A stretch of DNA of 64,000 bases. Origin: Plasmopara viticola (Eukaryota > Oomycota > Peronosporomycetes > Peronosporales > Peronosporaceae). Location: assembly GCA_001695595.3 (NCBI GenBank), contig MBPM02000009.1, forward strand, positions 62,001-126,000. The letters run 5' to 3'. Both the position numbers and the translations under genes were made by a program. Below the pieces are notes generated by a model. The model was not told where the DNA came from. It ran no database searches and saw only the letters and a list, made by a program, of their open reading frames with translations. Positions 10,591-21,256 of the stretch are shown here, piece by piece. The stretch's first letter is position 1, and every line of letters starts with the position of its first letter.

Positions 10591-10859
10591 ACCGAACCGG
10601 TATATCGCAAACCCAACTTCTTATATAAACAATATCATCAGCGTGGGCTTGATCTTATTTCTGATCTGCTGATGCTACAACATGCCAATCTTTCACTCCT
10701 TACAGAGCTGCTGATGTGACCATGATAAAATTTGAAGTATACCATTCGTCTAAAGTTAAATTGATAATTAACCCTTCCTTAAGCACCAGCCAAGCCAGCA
10801 AGATTGCACAGAAACTAAAATTGCAAATGACATTTTCACTAAAATAGGGAGCTGCAATA

Positions 10860-10931
10860 GGGCCTTGCCGGAGATCGAATCCGGGACCTCTCGCACCCTA
10901 AGCGAGAATCATACCACTAGACCACAAGGCC
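10860..10931 (-). tRNA. tRNA-Pro (AGG)
   Basis: Consensus body. 5' spacer B (GCGTGGTCTTGC variant), TTTATAAAT box. Confidence 0.96.
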
Positions 10932-11210
10932 ACCGAACCGGTAATCGCAAACCCAACTTCTTATTTATAAAGAATATCATCAGCGTGGTCTTGCTCGTTT
11001 TCGTGATGCACTAATGCTACGACGATGCCGATCTTTCACTCCTTATAGAGCTGCTGATATGACCATAAAACAATTTGAAGTATACCGTTCGTACAAAGTG
11101 AAATTGATAGCTGACCCTTCCTTAAGCATCTACCAAGCCAGCAAGATTACACAAAGCGCAGAAACAAATTTAGCAAAATGAAATTTCCATTAAAATAGGG
11201 AGCAGAAATA

Positions 11211-11282
11211 GGGCCTTGCCGGAGATCGAATCCGGGACCTCTCGCACCCTAAGCGAGAATCATACCACTAGACCACAAGGCC
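11211..11282 (-). tRNA. tRNA-Pro (AGG)
   Basis: Consensus body. 5' spacer A, TTTATATTAA box. Confidence 0.96.
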
Positions 11283-11552
11283 ACCGAACCGGTAATCGCA
11301 AACCCAACTTCTTAATATAAACAATATCATCAGCGTGGGCTTGATCTTATTTCTGATCTGCTGATGCTACAACAATGCCAATCTTTCACTCCTTACAGAG
11401 CTGCTGATGTGACCATGATAAAATTTGAAGTATACCATTCGTCTAAAGTTAAATTGATAATTAACCCTTCCTTAAGCACCAGCCAAGCCAGCAAGATTGC
11501 ACAGAAACAAAAATTGCAAATGACATTTTCACTAAAATAGGGAGCTGCAATA

Positions 11553-11624
11553 GGGCCTTGCCGGAGATCGAATCCGGGACCTCTCGCACCCTAAGCGAGA
11601 ATCATACCACTAGACCACAAGGCC
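11553..11624 (-). tRNA. tRNA-Pro (AGG)
   Basis: Consensus body. 5' spacer A, TTTATATAA box. Confidence 0.96.
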
Positions 11625-11893
11625 ACCGAACCGGTAATCGCAAACCCAACTTCTTATATAAACAATATCATCAGCGTGGGCTTGATCTTATTTCTGATCT
11701 GCTGATGCTACAACAATGCCAATCTTTCACTCCTTACAGAGCTGCTGATGTGACCATGATAAAATTTGAAGTATACCATTCGTCTAAAGTTAAATTGATA
11801 ATTAACCCTTCCTTAAGCACCAGCCAAGCCAGCAAGATTGCACAGAAACAAAAATTGCAAATGACATTTTCACTAAAATAGGGAGCTGCAATA

Positions 11894-11965
11894 GGGCCTT
11901 GCCGGAGATCGAATCCGGGACCTCTCGCACCCTAAGCGAGAATCATACCACTAGACCACAAGGCC
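11894..11965 (-). tRNA. tRNA-Pro (AGG)
   Basis: Consensus body. 5' spacer mixed, mostly B; TTTATAAAT box. Confidence 0.96.
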
Positions 11966-12232
11966 ACCGAACCGGTAATCGCAAACCCAACTTCTTATTT
12001 ATAAACAATATCATCAGCGTGGGCTTGCTCGTTTTTCTGATGCACTAATGCTACAACGAATGCCGATCTTTCACTCCTTACAGAGCTGCTGATGACCATG
12101 AAAAATTTGAAGTATACCGTTCGTACAAAGTTAAATTGATAATTACCCTTCCTTAAGCACTACCAAGCCAGCAAGATTACACAAAACAGAAACAAATTGC
12201 AAATGAATTTCCTAAAATAGGGAGCAGCAATA

Positions 12233-12304
12233 GGGCCTTGCCGGAGATCGAATCCGGGACCTCTCGCACCCTAAGCGAGAATCATACCACTAGACCACAA
12301 GGCC
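12233..12304 (-). tRNA. tRNA-Pro (AGG)
   Basis: Consensus body. 5' spacer A (TATATCATTCG variant), TTTATATAA box. Confidence 0.96.
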
Positions 12305-12573
12305 ACCGAACCGGTATATCGCAAACCCAACTTCTTATATAAACAATATCATCAGCGTGGGCTTGATCTTATTTCTGATCTGCTGATGCTACAACAATGC
12401 CAATCTTTCACTCCTTACAGAGCTGCTGATGTGACCATGATAAAATTTGAAGTATATCATTCGTCTAAAGTTAAATTGATAATTAACCCTTCCTTAAGCA
12501 CCAGCCAAGCCAGCAAGATTGCACAGAAACAAAAATTGCAAATGAATTTTCACTAAAATAGGGAGCTGCAATA

Positions 12574-12645
12574 GGGCCTTGCCGGAGATCGAATCCGGGA
12601 CCTCTCGCACCCTAAGCGAGAATCATACCACTAGACCACAAGGCC
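12574..12645 (-). tRNA. tRNA-Pro (AGG)
   Basis: Consensus body. 5' spacer mixed, TTTATAAAT box. Confidence 0.96.
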
Positions 12646-12912
12646 ACCGAACCGGTAATCGCAAACCCAACTTCTTATTTATAAACAATATCATCAGCGT
12701 GGGCTTGCTCTTTTCTGATCTGCTAATGCTACACGATGCCAATCTTTCACTCCTTACAGAGCTGCTGATATGACCATGAAAAAATTTGAAGTATACCGTT
12801 CGTACAAAGTGAAATTGATTTGACCCTTCCTTAAGCACTACCAAGCCAGCAAGATTACACAAAACGTTAAAAATTTGCAAAATGAATTTCCATTAAAATA
12901 GGGAGCAGAATA

Positions 12913-12984
12913 GGGCCTTGCCGGAGATCGAATCCGGGACCTCTCGCACCCTAAGCGAGAATCATACCACTAGACCACAAGGCC
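12913..12984 (-). tRNA. tRNA-Pro (AGG)
   Basis: Consensus body. 5' spacer A, TTTATATAA box. Confidence 0.96.
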
Positions 12985-13252
12985 ACCGAACCGGTAATCG
13001 CAAACCCAACTTCTTATATAAACAATATCATCAGCGTGGGCTTGATCTTATTTCTGATCTGCTGATGCTACAACAATGCCAATCTTTCACTCCTTACAGA
13101 GCTGCTGATGTGACCATGATAAAATTTGAAGTATACCATTCGTCTAAAGTTAAATTGATAATTAACCCTTCCTTAAGCACCAGCCAAGCCAGCAAGATTG
13201 CACAGAAACAAAATTGCAAATGACATTTTCACTAAAATAGGGAGCTGCAATA

Positions 13253-13324
13253 GGGCCTTGCCGGAGATCGAATCCGGGACCTCTCGCACCCTAAGCGAGA
13301 ATCATACCACTAGACCACAAGGCC
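13253..13324 (-). tRNA. tRNA-Pro (AGG)
   Basis: Consensus body. 5' spacer A, TTTATATAA box. This unit and the preceding one are near-identical 340-bp copies. Confidence 0.96.
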
Positions 13325-13592
13325 ACCGAACCGGTAATCGCAAACCCAACTTCTTATATAAACAATATCATCAGCGTGGGCTTGATCTTATTTCTGATCT
13401 GCTGATGCTACAACAATGCCAATCTTTCACTCCTTACAGAGCTGCTGATGTGACCATGATAAAATTTGAAGTATACCATTCGTCTAAAGTTAAATTGATA
13501 ATTAACCCTTCCTTAAGCACCAGCCAAGCCAGCAAGATTGCACAGAAACAAAATTGCAAATGACATTTTCACTAAAATAGGGAGCTGCAATA

Positions 13593-13664
13593 GGGCCTTG
13601 CCGGAGATCGAATCCGGGACCTCTCGCACCCTAAGCGAGAATCATACCACTAGACCACAAGGCC
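13593..13664 (-). tRNA. tRNA-Pro (AGG)
   Basis: Consensus body. 5' spacer mixed with many dropped bases, TTTATAAAT box. Confidence 0.96.
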
Positions 13665-13927
13665 ACCGAACCGGTAATCGCAAACCCAACTTCTTATTTA
13701 TAAACAATATCATCAGCGTGGGCTTGCTCGTTTTCTGATGCACTAATGCTACACGATGCCGATCTTTCACTCCTTATAGAGCTGCTGATATGACCATAAA
13801 AAATTTGAAGTATACCGTTCGTACAAAGTTAAATTGATGACCCTTCCTTAAGCATCTACCAAGCCAGCAAGATTGCACAAAGCAGAAAATTGCAAAATGA
13901 ATTTCCATTAAAATAGGGAGCAGAATA

Positions 13928-13999
13928 GGGCCTTGCCGGAGATCGAATCCGGGACCTCTCGCACCCTAAGCGAGAATCATACCACTAGACCACAAGGCC
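13928..13999 (-). tRNA. tRNA-Pro (AGG)
   Basis: Consensus body. 5' spacer A, TTTATATAA box. Confidence 0.96.
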
Positions 14000-14269
14000 A
14001 CCGAACCGGTATATCGCAAACCCAACTTCTTATATAAACAATATCATCAGCGTGGGCTTGATCTTATTTCTGATCTGCTGATGCTACAACAATGCCAATC
14101 TTTCACTCCTTACAGAGCTGCTGATGTGACCATGATAAAATTTGAAGTATACCATTCGTCTAAAGTTAAATTGATAATTAACCCTTCCTTAAGCACCAGC
14201 CAAGCCAGCAAGATTGCACAGAAACAAAAATTGCAAATGACATTTTCACTAAAATAGGGAGCTGCAATA

Positions 14270-14341
14270 GGGCCTTGCCGGAGATCGAATCCGGGACCTC
14301 TCGCACCCTAAGCGAGAATCATACCACTAGACCACAAGGCC
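14270..14341 (-). tRNA. tRNA-Pro (AGG)
   Basis: Consensus body. 5' spacer B, shortened next to the following tRNA (the segment after CGCTTAGAAA is missing); TTTATAAAT box. Confidence 0.96.
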
Positions 14342-14596
14342 ACCGAACCGGTATATCGCAAACCCAACTTCTTATTTATAAAGAATATCATCAGCGTGGT
14401 CTTGCTCGTTTTCGTGATGCTGCTAATGCTACGACGATGCCGATCTTTCACTCCTTACAGAGCTGCTGATATGACCATGAAAACAATTTGAAGTATACCG
14501 TTCGTACAAAGTGAAATTGATAGCTGATCCTTCCCTAAGCATCTACCAAGCCAGCAAGATTACACAAAGCGCTTAGAAATAGGGAGCAGGGAAATA

Positions 14597-14668
14597 GGGC
14601 CTTGCCGGAGATCGAATCCGGGACCTCTCGCACCCTAAGCGAGAATCATACCACTAGACCACAAGGCC
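14597..14668 (-). tRNA. tRNA-Pro (AGG), terminator lost
   Basis: Consensus body, but the 3' flank jumps from CGCTTAGAAA straight into TAGGGAGCAGGGAAATA, so the usual TTTT is absent. The first TTTT in transcription sense is at 14483-14480, more than 110 nt past the gene, so a long read-through precursor is expected if it is transcribed. 5' spacer A with ACAACATGCC, TTTATATAA box. Confidence 0.93.
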
Positions 14669-14935
14669 ACCGAACCGGTAATCGCAAACCCAACTTCTTA
14701 TATAAACAATATCATCAGCGTGGGCTTGATCTTATTTCTGATCTGCTGATGCTACAACATGCCAATCTTTCACTCCTTACAGAGCTGCTGATGTGACCAT
14801 GATAAAATTTGAAGTATACCATTCGTCTAAAGTTAAATTGATAATTAACCCTTCCTTAAGCACCAGCCAAGCCAGCAAGATTGCACAGAAACAAAATTGC
14901 AAATGACATTTTCACTAAAATAGGGAGCTGCAATA

Positions 14936-15007
14936 GGGCCTTGCCGGAGATCGAATCCGGGACCTCTCGCACCCTAAGCGAGAATCATACCACTAGACCA
15001 CAAGGCC
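14936..15007 (-). tRNA. tRNA-Pro (AGG)
   Basis: Consensus body. 5' spacer A, TTTATATAA box. Confidence 0.96.
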
Positions 15008-15273
15008 ACCGAACCGGTAATCGCAAACCCAACTTCTTATATAAACAATATCATCAGCGTGGGCTTGATCTTATTTCTGATCTGCTGATGCTACAACAAT
15101 GCCAATCTTTCACTCCTTACAGAGCTGCTGATGTGACCATGATAAAATTTGAAGTATACCATTCGTCTAAAGTTAAATTGATAATTAACCCTTCCTTAAG
15201 CACCAGCCAAGCCAGCAAGATTGCACAGAAACAAAATTGCAAATGAATTTCACTAAAATAGGGAGCTGCAATA

Positions 15274-15345
15274 GGGCCTTGCCGGAGATCGAATCCGGGA
15301 CCTCTCGCACCCTAAGCGAGAATCATACCACTAGACCACAAGGCC
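15274..15345 (-). tRNA. tRNA-Pro (AGG)
   Basis: Consensus body. 5' spacer A with dropped bases (ACAACATGCC, AATTACCC), TTTATATAA box. Confidence 0.96.
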
Positions 15346-15609
15346 ACCGAACCGGTAATCGCAAACCCAACTTCTTATATAAACAATATCATCAGCGTGG
15401 GCTTGATCTTATTTCTGATCTGCTGATGCTACAACATGCCAATCTTTCACTCCTTACAGAGCTGCTGATGTGACCATGAAAAATTTGAAGTATACCATTC
15501 GTCTAAAGTTAAATTGATAATTACCCTTCCTTAAGCACCAGCCAAGCCAGCAAGATTGCACAGAAACAAAATTGCAAATGAATTTTCACTAAAATAGGGA
15601 GCTGCAATA

Positions 15610-15681
15610 GGGCCTTGCCGGAGATCGAATCCGGGACCTCTCGCACCCTAAGCGAGAATCATACCACTAGACCACAAGGCC
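15610..15681 (-). tRNA. tRNA-Pro (AGG)
   Basis: Consensus body. 5' spacer A, TTTATATAA box. Confidence 0.96.
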
Positions 15682-15949
15682 ACCGAACCGGTAATCGCAA
15701 ACCCAACTTCTTATATAAACAATATCATCAGCGTGGGCTTGATCTTATTTCTGATCTGCTGATGCTACAACAATGCCAATCTTTCACTCCTTACAGAGCT
15801 GCTGATGTGACCATGATAAAATTTGAAGTATACCATTCGTCTAAAGTTAAATTGATAATTAACCCTTCCTTAAGCACCAGCCAAGCCAGCAAGATTGCAC
15901 AGAAACAAAAATTGCAAATGAATTTTCACTAAAATAGGGAGCTGCAATA

Positions 15950-16021
15950 GGGCCTTGCCGGAGATCGAATCCGGGACCTCTCGCACCCTAAGCGAGAATC
16001 ATACCACTAGACCACAAGGCC
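15950..16021 (-). tRNA. tRNA-Pro (AGG)
   Basis: Consensus body. 5' spacer A with AATGCCATC, TTTATATAA box. Confidence 0.96.
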
Positions 16022-16286
16022 ACCGAACCGGTAATCGCAAACCCAACTTCTTATATAAACAATATCATCAGCGTGGGCTTGATCTTATTTCTGATCTGCT
16101 GATGCTACAACAATGCCATCTTTCACTCCTTACAGAGCTGCTGATGTGACCATGATAAAATTTGAAGTATACCATTCGTCTAAAGTTAAATTGATAATTA
16201 ACCCTTCCTTAAGCACCAGCCAAGCCAGCAAGATTGCACAGAAACAAAATTGCAAATGAATTTCACTAAAATAGGGAGCAGCAATA

Positions 16287-16358
16287 GGGCCTTGCCGGAG
16301 ATCGAATCCGGGACCTCTCGCACCCTAAGCGAGAATCATACCACTAGACCACAAGGCC
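16287..16358 (-). tRNA. tRNA-Pro (AGG)
   Basis: Consensus body. 5' spacer B with an internal deletion (unit only 306 bp), TTTATAAAT box. Confidence 0.96.
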
Positions 16359-16592
16359 ACCGAACCGGTAATCGCAAACCCAACTTCTTATTTATAAACA
16401 ATATCATCAGCGTGGGCTTGCTCGTTTTCGTGATGCGAGCTGCTGATATGACCATAAAAATTTGAAGTATACCAAAAGTGAAATTGATAGCTGACCCTTC
16501 CTTAAGCATCTACCAAGCCAGCAAGATTACACAAAGCGCTTAGAAACAAATTTAGCAAAATGAAATTTCCATTAAAATAGGGAGCAGAAATA
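16359..16592. other. Shortened type B spacer
   Basis: After CGTGATGC the sequence jumps to GAGCTGCTGATATG, losing about 40 bp that include ACGACGATGCC and CTTTCACTCC. A second small loss removes GTTCGTAC after TATACC. Promoter and terminator elements at both ends are intact. Confidence 0.85.
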
Positions 16593-16664
16593 GGGCCTTG
16601 CCGGAGATCGAATCCGGGACCTCTCGCACCCTAAGCGAGAATCATACCACTAGACCACAAGGCC
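16593..16664 (-). tRNA. tRNA-Pro (AGG)
   Basis: Consensus body. 5' spacer is a B/A composite with an internal partial duplication (unit 410 bp), TTTATAAAT box. Confidence 0.96.
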
Positions 16665-17002
16665 ACCGAACCGGTATATCGCAAACCCAACTTCTTATTT
16701 ATAAAAATATCATCAGCGTGGGCTTGCTCGTTTTCGTGATGCACTAATGCTATGCCGATCTTTCACTGAGCTGCTGATATGACCATAAAACAATTTGAAG
16801 TATACCGTTCGATCTGCTGACTGCCAATCTTTCACTCCTTACAGAGCTGCTGATGTGACCATGATAAAATTTGAAGTATACCATTCGTCTAAAGTTAAAT
16901 TGATAATTAACCCTTCCTTAAGCACCAGCCAAGCCAGCAAGATTACACAAAAACTTAAAAAAATTGCAGAATGAATTTTCACTAAAATAGGGAGCTGCAA
17001 TA
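16665..17002. other. Long composite spacer with partial duplication
   Basis: This 338-bp spacer is the longest in the window. A shortened B-type segment, from CTTTCACTGAGCTGC to TATACCGTTCG, is followed directly by an A-type segment that starts again at GATCTGCTGACTGCC and repeats CTTTCACTCC through TATACCATTCG. The junction is near 16811. It looks like an out-of-register exchange between a B and an A spacer. No gene seen in it. Confidence 0.85.
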
Positions 17003-17074
17003 GGGCCTTGCCGGAGATCGAATCCGGGACCTCTCGCACCCTAAGCGAGAATCATACCACTAGACCACAAGGCC
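17003..17074 (-). tRNA. tRNA-Pro (AGG)
   Basis: Consensus body. 5' spacer A, TTTATATCTAA box. Confidence 0.96.
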
Positions 17075-17343
17075 ACCGAACCGGTAATCGCAAACCCAAC
17101 TTCTTAGATATAAACAATATCATCAGCGTGGGCTTGATCTTATTTCTGATCTGCTGATGCTACAACAATGCCAATCTTTCACTCCTTACAGAGCTGCTGA
17201 TGTGACCATGATAAAATTTGAAGTATACCATTCGTCTAAAGTTAAATTGATAATTAACCCTTCCTTAAGCACCAGCCAAGCCAGCAAGATTGCACAGAAA
17301 CAAAATTGCAAATGAATTTTCACTAAAATAGGGAGCTGCAATA

Positions 17344-17415
17344 GGGCCTTGCCGGAGATCGAATCCGGGACCTCTCGCACCCTAAGCGAGAATCATACCA
17401 CTAGACCACAAGGCC
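17344..17415 (-). tRNA. tRNA-Pro (AGG)
   Basis: Consensus body. 5' spacer A variant (GATGCTGACTAAACAATGCC), TTTATATAA box. Confidence 0.96.
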
Positions 17416-17675
17416 ACCGAACCGGTAATCGCAAACCCAACTTCTTATATAAACAATATCATCAGCGTGGGCTTGATCTTATTTCTGATGCTGACTAAAC
17501 AATGCCAATCTTTCACTCCTTACAGAGCTGCTGATGACCATGATAAAATTTGAAGTATACCATTCGTCTAAAGTTAAATTGATAATTAACCCTTCCTTAA
17601 GCACCAGCCAAGCCAGCAAGATTGCACAGAAACAAAATTGCAAATGAATTTTCACTAAAATAGGGAGCAGAAATA

Positions 17676-17746
17676 GGGCTTGCCGGAGATCGAATCCGGG
17701 ACCTCTCGCACCCTAAGCGAGAATCATACCACTAGACCACAAGGCC
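17676..17746 (-). tRNA. tRNA-Pro (AGG), acceptor 1-nt deletion
   Basis: 71 nt only: the 3' acceptor strand reads CAAGCCC because one G (C on the plus strand, GGGCTTG) is missing. The 7-bp acceptor helix can no longer pair fully. Either a mutated copy or a single-base assembly error. 5' spacer A, TTTATATAA box. Confidence 0.88.
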
Positions 17747-18013
17747 ACCGAACCGGTAATCGCAAACCCAACTTCTTATATAAACAATATCATCAGCGTG
17801 GGCTTGATCTTATTTCTGATCTGCTGATGCTACAACAATGCCAATCTTTCACTCCTTACAGAGCTGCTGATGTGACCATGATAAAATTTGAAGTATACCA
17901 TTCGTCTAAAGTTAAATTGATAATTAACCCTTCCTTAAGCACCAGCCAAGCCAGCAAGATTGCACAGAAACAAAATTGCAAATGAATTTTCACTAAAATA
18001 GGGAGCTGCAATA

Positions 18014-18085
18014 GGGCCTTGCCGGAGATCGAATCCGGGACCTCTCGCACCCTAAGCGAGAATCATACCACTAGACCACAAGGCC
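18014..18085 (-). tRNA. tRNA-Pro (AGG)
   Basis: Consensus body. 5' spacer A, TTTATATAA box. Confidence 0.96.
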
Positions 18086-18353
18086 ACCGAACCGGTAATC
18101 GCAAACCCAACTTCTTATATAAACAATATCATCAGCGTGGGCTTGATCTTATTTCTGATCTGCTGATGCTACAACAATGCCAATCTTTCACTCCTTACAG
18201 AGCTGCTGATGTGACCATGATAAAATTTGAAGTATACCATTCGTCTAAAGTTAAATTGATAATTAACCCTTCCTTAAGCACCAGCCAAGCCAGCAAGATT
18301 GCACAGAAACTAAAATTGCAAATGAATTTTCACTAAAATAGGGAGCTGCAATA

Positions 18354-18425
18354 GGGCCTTGCCGGAGATCGAATCCGGGACCTCTCGCACCCTAAGCGAG
18401 AATCATACCACTAGACCACAAGGCC
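18354..18425 (-). tRNA. tRNA-Pro (AGG)
   Basis: Consensus body. 5' spacer A, TTTATATCTAA box. Confidence 0.96.
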
Positions 18426-18694
18426 ACCGAACCGGTAATCGCAAACCCAACTTCTTAGATATAAACAATATCATCAGCGTGGGCTTGATCTTATTTCTGA
18501 TCTGCTGATGCTACAACAATGCCAATCTTTCACTCCTTACAGAGCTGCTGATGTGACCATGATAAAATTTGAAGTATACCATTCGTCTAAAGTTAAATTG
18601 ATAATTAACCCTTCCTTAAGCACCAGCCAAGCCAGCAAGATTGCACAGAAACAAAATTGCAAATGAATTTTCACTAAAATAGGGAGCTGCAATA

Positions 18695-18766
18695 GGGCCT
18701 TGCCGGAGATCGAATCCGGGACCTCTCGCACCCTAAGCGAGAATCATACCACTAGACCACAAGGCC
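18695..18766 (-). tRNA. tRNA-Pro (AGG)
   Basis: Consensus body. 5' spacer A, TTTATATAA box. Confidence 0.96.
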
Positions 18767-19034
18767 ACCGAACCGGTAATCGCAAACCCAACTTCTTATA
18801 TAAACAATATCATCAGCGTGGGCTTGATCTTATTTCTGATCTGCTGATGCTACAACAATGCCAATCTTTCACTCCTTACAGAGCTGCTGATGTGACCATG
18901 ATAAAATTTGAAGTATACCATTCGTCTAAAGTTAAATTGATAATTAACCCTTCCTTAAGCACCAGCCAAGCCAGCAAGATTGCACAGAAACAAAAATTGC
19001 AAATGAATTTTCACTAAAATAGGGAGCTGCAATA

Positions 19035-19106
19035 GGGCCTTGCCGGAGATCGAATCCGGGACCTCTCGCACCCTAAGCGAGAATCATACCACTAGACCAC
19101 AAGGCC
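19035..19106 (-). tRNA. tRNA-Pro (AGG)
   Basis: Consensus body. 5' spacer A, TTTATATCTAA box. Confidence 0.96.
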
Positions 19107-19377
19107 ACCGAACCGGTATATCGCAAACCCAACTTCTTAGATATAAACAATATCATCAGCGTGGGCTTGATCTTATTTCTGATCTGCTGATGCTACAACA
19201 ATGCCAATCTTTCACTCCTTACAGAGCTGCTGATGTGACCATGATAAAATTTGAAGTATACCATTCGTCTAAAGTTAAATTGATAATTAACCCTTCCTTA
19301 AGCACCAGCCAAGCCAGCAAGATTGCACAGAAACAAAAATTGCAAATGAATTTTCACTAAAATAGGGAGCTGCAATA

Positions 19378-19449
19378 GGGCCTTGCCGGAGATCGAATCC
19401 GGGACCTCTCGCACCCTAAGCGAGAATCATACCACTAGACCACAAGGCC
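19378..19449 (-). tRNA. tRNA-Pro (AGG)
   Basis: Consensus body. 5' spacer A, TTTATATAA box. Confidence 0.96.
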
Positions 19450-19718
19450 ACCGAACCGGTAATCGCAAACCCAACTTCTTATATAAACAATATCATCAGC
19501 GTGGGCTTGATCTTATTTCTGATCTGCTGATGCTACAACAATGCCAATCTTTCACTCCTTACAGAGCTGCTGATGTGACCATGATAAAATTTGAAGTATA
19601 CCATTCGTCTAAAGTTAAATTGATAATTAACCCTTCCTTAAGCACCAGCCAAGCCAGCAAGATTGCACAGAAACAAAAATTGCAAATGACATTTTCACTA
19701 AAATAGGGAGCTGCAATA

Positions 19719-19790
19719 GGGCCTTGCCGGAGATCGAATCCGGGACCTCTCGCACCCTAAGCGAGAATCATACCACTAGACCACAAGGCC
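19719..19790 (-). tRNA. tRNA-Pro (AGG)
   Basis: Consensus body. 5' spacer A, TTTATATAA box. Confidence 0.96.
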
Positions 19791-20060
19791 ACCGAACCGG
19801 TATATCGCAAACCCAACTTCTTATATAAACAATATCATCAGCGTGGGCTTGATCTTATTTCTGATCTGCTGATGCTACAACAATGCCAATCTTTCACTCC
19901 TTACAGAGCTGCTGATGTGACCATGATAAAATTTGAAGTATACCATTCGTCTAAAGTTAAATTGATAATTAACCCTTCCTTAAGCACCAGCCAAGCCAGC
20001 AAGATTGCACAGAAACAAAAATTGCAAATGACATTTTCACTAAAATAGGGAGCTGCAATA

Positions 20061-20132
20061 GGGCCTTGCCGGAGATCGAATCCGGGACCTCTCGCACCCT
20101 AAGCGAGAATCATACCACTAGACCACAAGGCC
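20061..20132 (-). tRNA. tRNA-Pro (AGG)
   Basis: Consensus body. 5' spacer B (ATTGACAGCTGACC variant), TTTATAAAT box. Confidence 0.96.
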
Positions 20133-20410
20133 ACCGAACCGGTAATCGCAAACCCAACTTCTTATTTATAAACAATATCATCAGCGTGGGCTTGCTCGTT
20201 TTCGTGATGCACTAATGCTACGACGATGCCGATCTTTCACTCCTTATAGAGCTGCTGATATGACCATAAAACAATTTGAAGTATACCGTTCGTACAAAGT
20301 GAAATTGACAGCTGACCCTTCCTTAAGCATCTACCAAGCCAGCAAGATTACACAAAGCGCTTAGAAACAAATTGCAAATGAAATTTCCATTAAAATAGGG
20401 AGCAGAAATA

Positions 20411-20482
20411 GGGCCTTGCCGGAGATCGAATCCGGGACCTCTCGCACCCTAAGCGAGAATCATACCACTAGACCACAAGGCC
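20411..20482 (-). tRNA. tRNA-Pro (AGG)
   Basis: Consensus body. The 5' spacer is a truncated A spacer of 95 bp that still holds the TTTATATAA box, so its own upstream elements survive. Confidence 0.96.
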
Positions 20483-20577
20483 ACCGAACCGGTAATCGCA
20501 AACCCAACTTCTTATATAAACAATATCATCAGCGTGGGCTTGATCTTATTTCTGATCTGCTGATGCTATGCCCACTA

Positions 20578-20638
20578 GAGATCGAATCCGGGACCTCTCG
20601 CACCCTAAGCGAGAATCATACCACTAGACCACAAGGCC
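20578..20638 (-). pseudogene. tRNA-Pro, 3' end deleted
   Basis: The last 12 nt of the tRNA (the 3' acceptor strand, discriminator and outer part of the T stem) are gone. The preceding spacer breaks off after GATCTGCTGATGCT, and a short non-repeat filler (ATGCCCACTA) joins it to GAGATCGAATCC. The terminator is also lost. The product could not form an acceptor stem. The distance from 20411 is 167 bp, about half a unit. 5' spacer A, TTTATATCTAA box. Confidence 0.92.
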
Positions 20639-20911
20639 ACCGAACCGGTATATCGCAAACCCAACTTCTTAGATATAAACAATATCATCAGCGTGGGCTT
20701 GATCTTATTTCTGATCTGCTGATGCTACAACAATGCCAATCTTTCACTCCTTACAGAGCTGCTGATGTGACCATGATAAAATTTGAAGTATACCATTCGT
20801 CTAAAGTTAAATTGATAATTAACCCTTCCTTAAGCACCAGCCAAGCCAGCAAGATTGCACAGAAACAAAAATTGCATAATGACATTTTCACTAAAATAGG
20901 GAGCAGCAATA

Positions 20912-20983
20912 GGGCCTTGCCGGAGATCGAATCCGGGACCTCTCGCACCCTAAGCGAGAATCATACCACTAGACCACAAGGCC
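20912..20983 (-). tRNA. tRNA-Pro (AGG)
   Basis: Consensus body. 5' spacer A with B-like positions (CAATGCCGATC, GATATGACCATAATAAAA), TTTATATCTAA box. Confidence 0.96.
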
Positions 20984-21256
20984 ACCGAACCGGTACATCG
21001 CAAACCCAACTTCTTAGATATAAACAATATCATCAGCGTGGGCTTGATCTTATTTCTGATCTGCTGATGCTACAACAATGCCGATCTTTCACTCCTTACA
21101 GAGCTGCTGATATGACCATAATAAAATTTGAAGTATACCATTCGTCTAAAGTTAAATTGATAGCTAACCCTTCCTTAAGCACCACCAAGCCAGCAAGATT
21201 GCACAGAAACTTAAAATTGCATAATGACATTTTCACTAAAATAGGGAGCTGCAATA

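Larger units (their letters stand above)
9128..11552. repeat. A/B alternating higher-order stretch
   Basis: Seven consecutive units whose spacers read A, B, A, B, A, B, A, giving a dimer period of about 690 bp. This suggests that AB dimers, and not only monomers, have been the unit of duplication here. Confidence 0.75.
17003..20060. repeat. Uninterrupted run of type A units
   Basis: Nine consecutive units have type A spacers and no B unit. Among them the box alternates in part between TTTATATAA and TTTATATCTAA (17003, 18354 and 19035 carry the latter). The homogeneity suggests recent local amplification or conversion. Confidence 0.75.
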
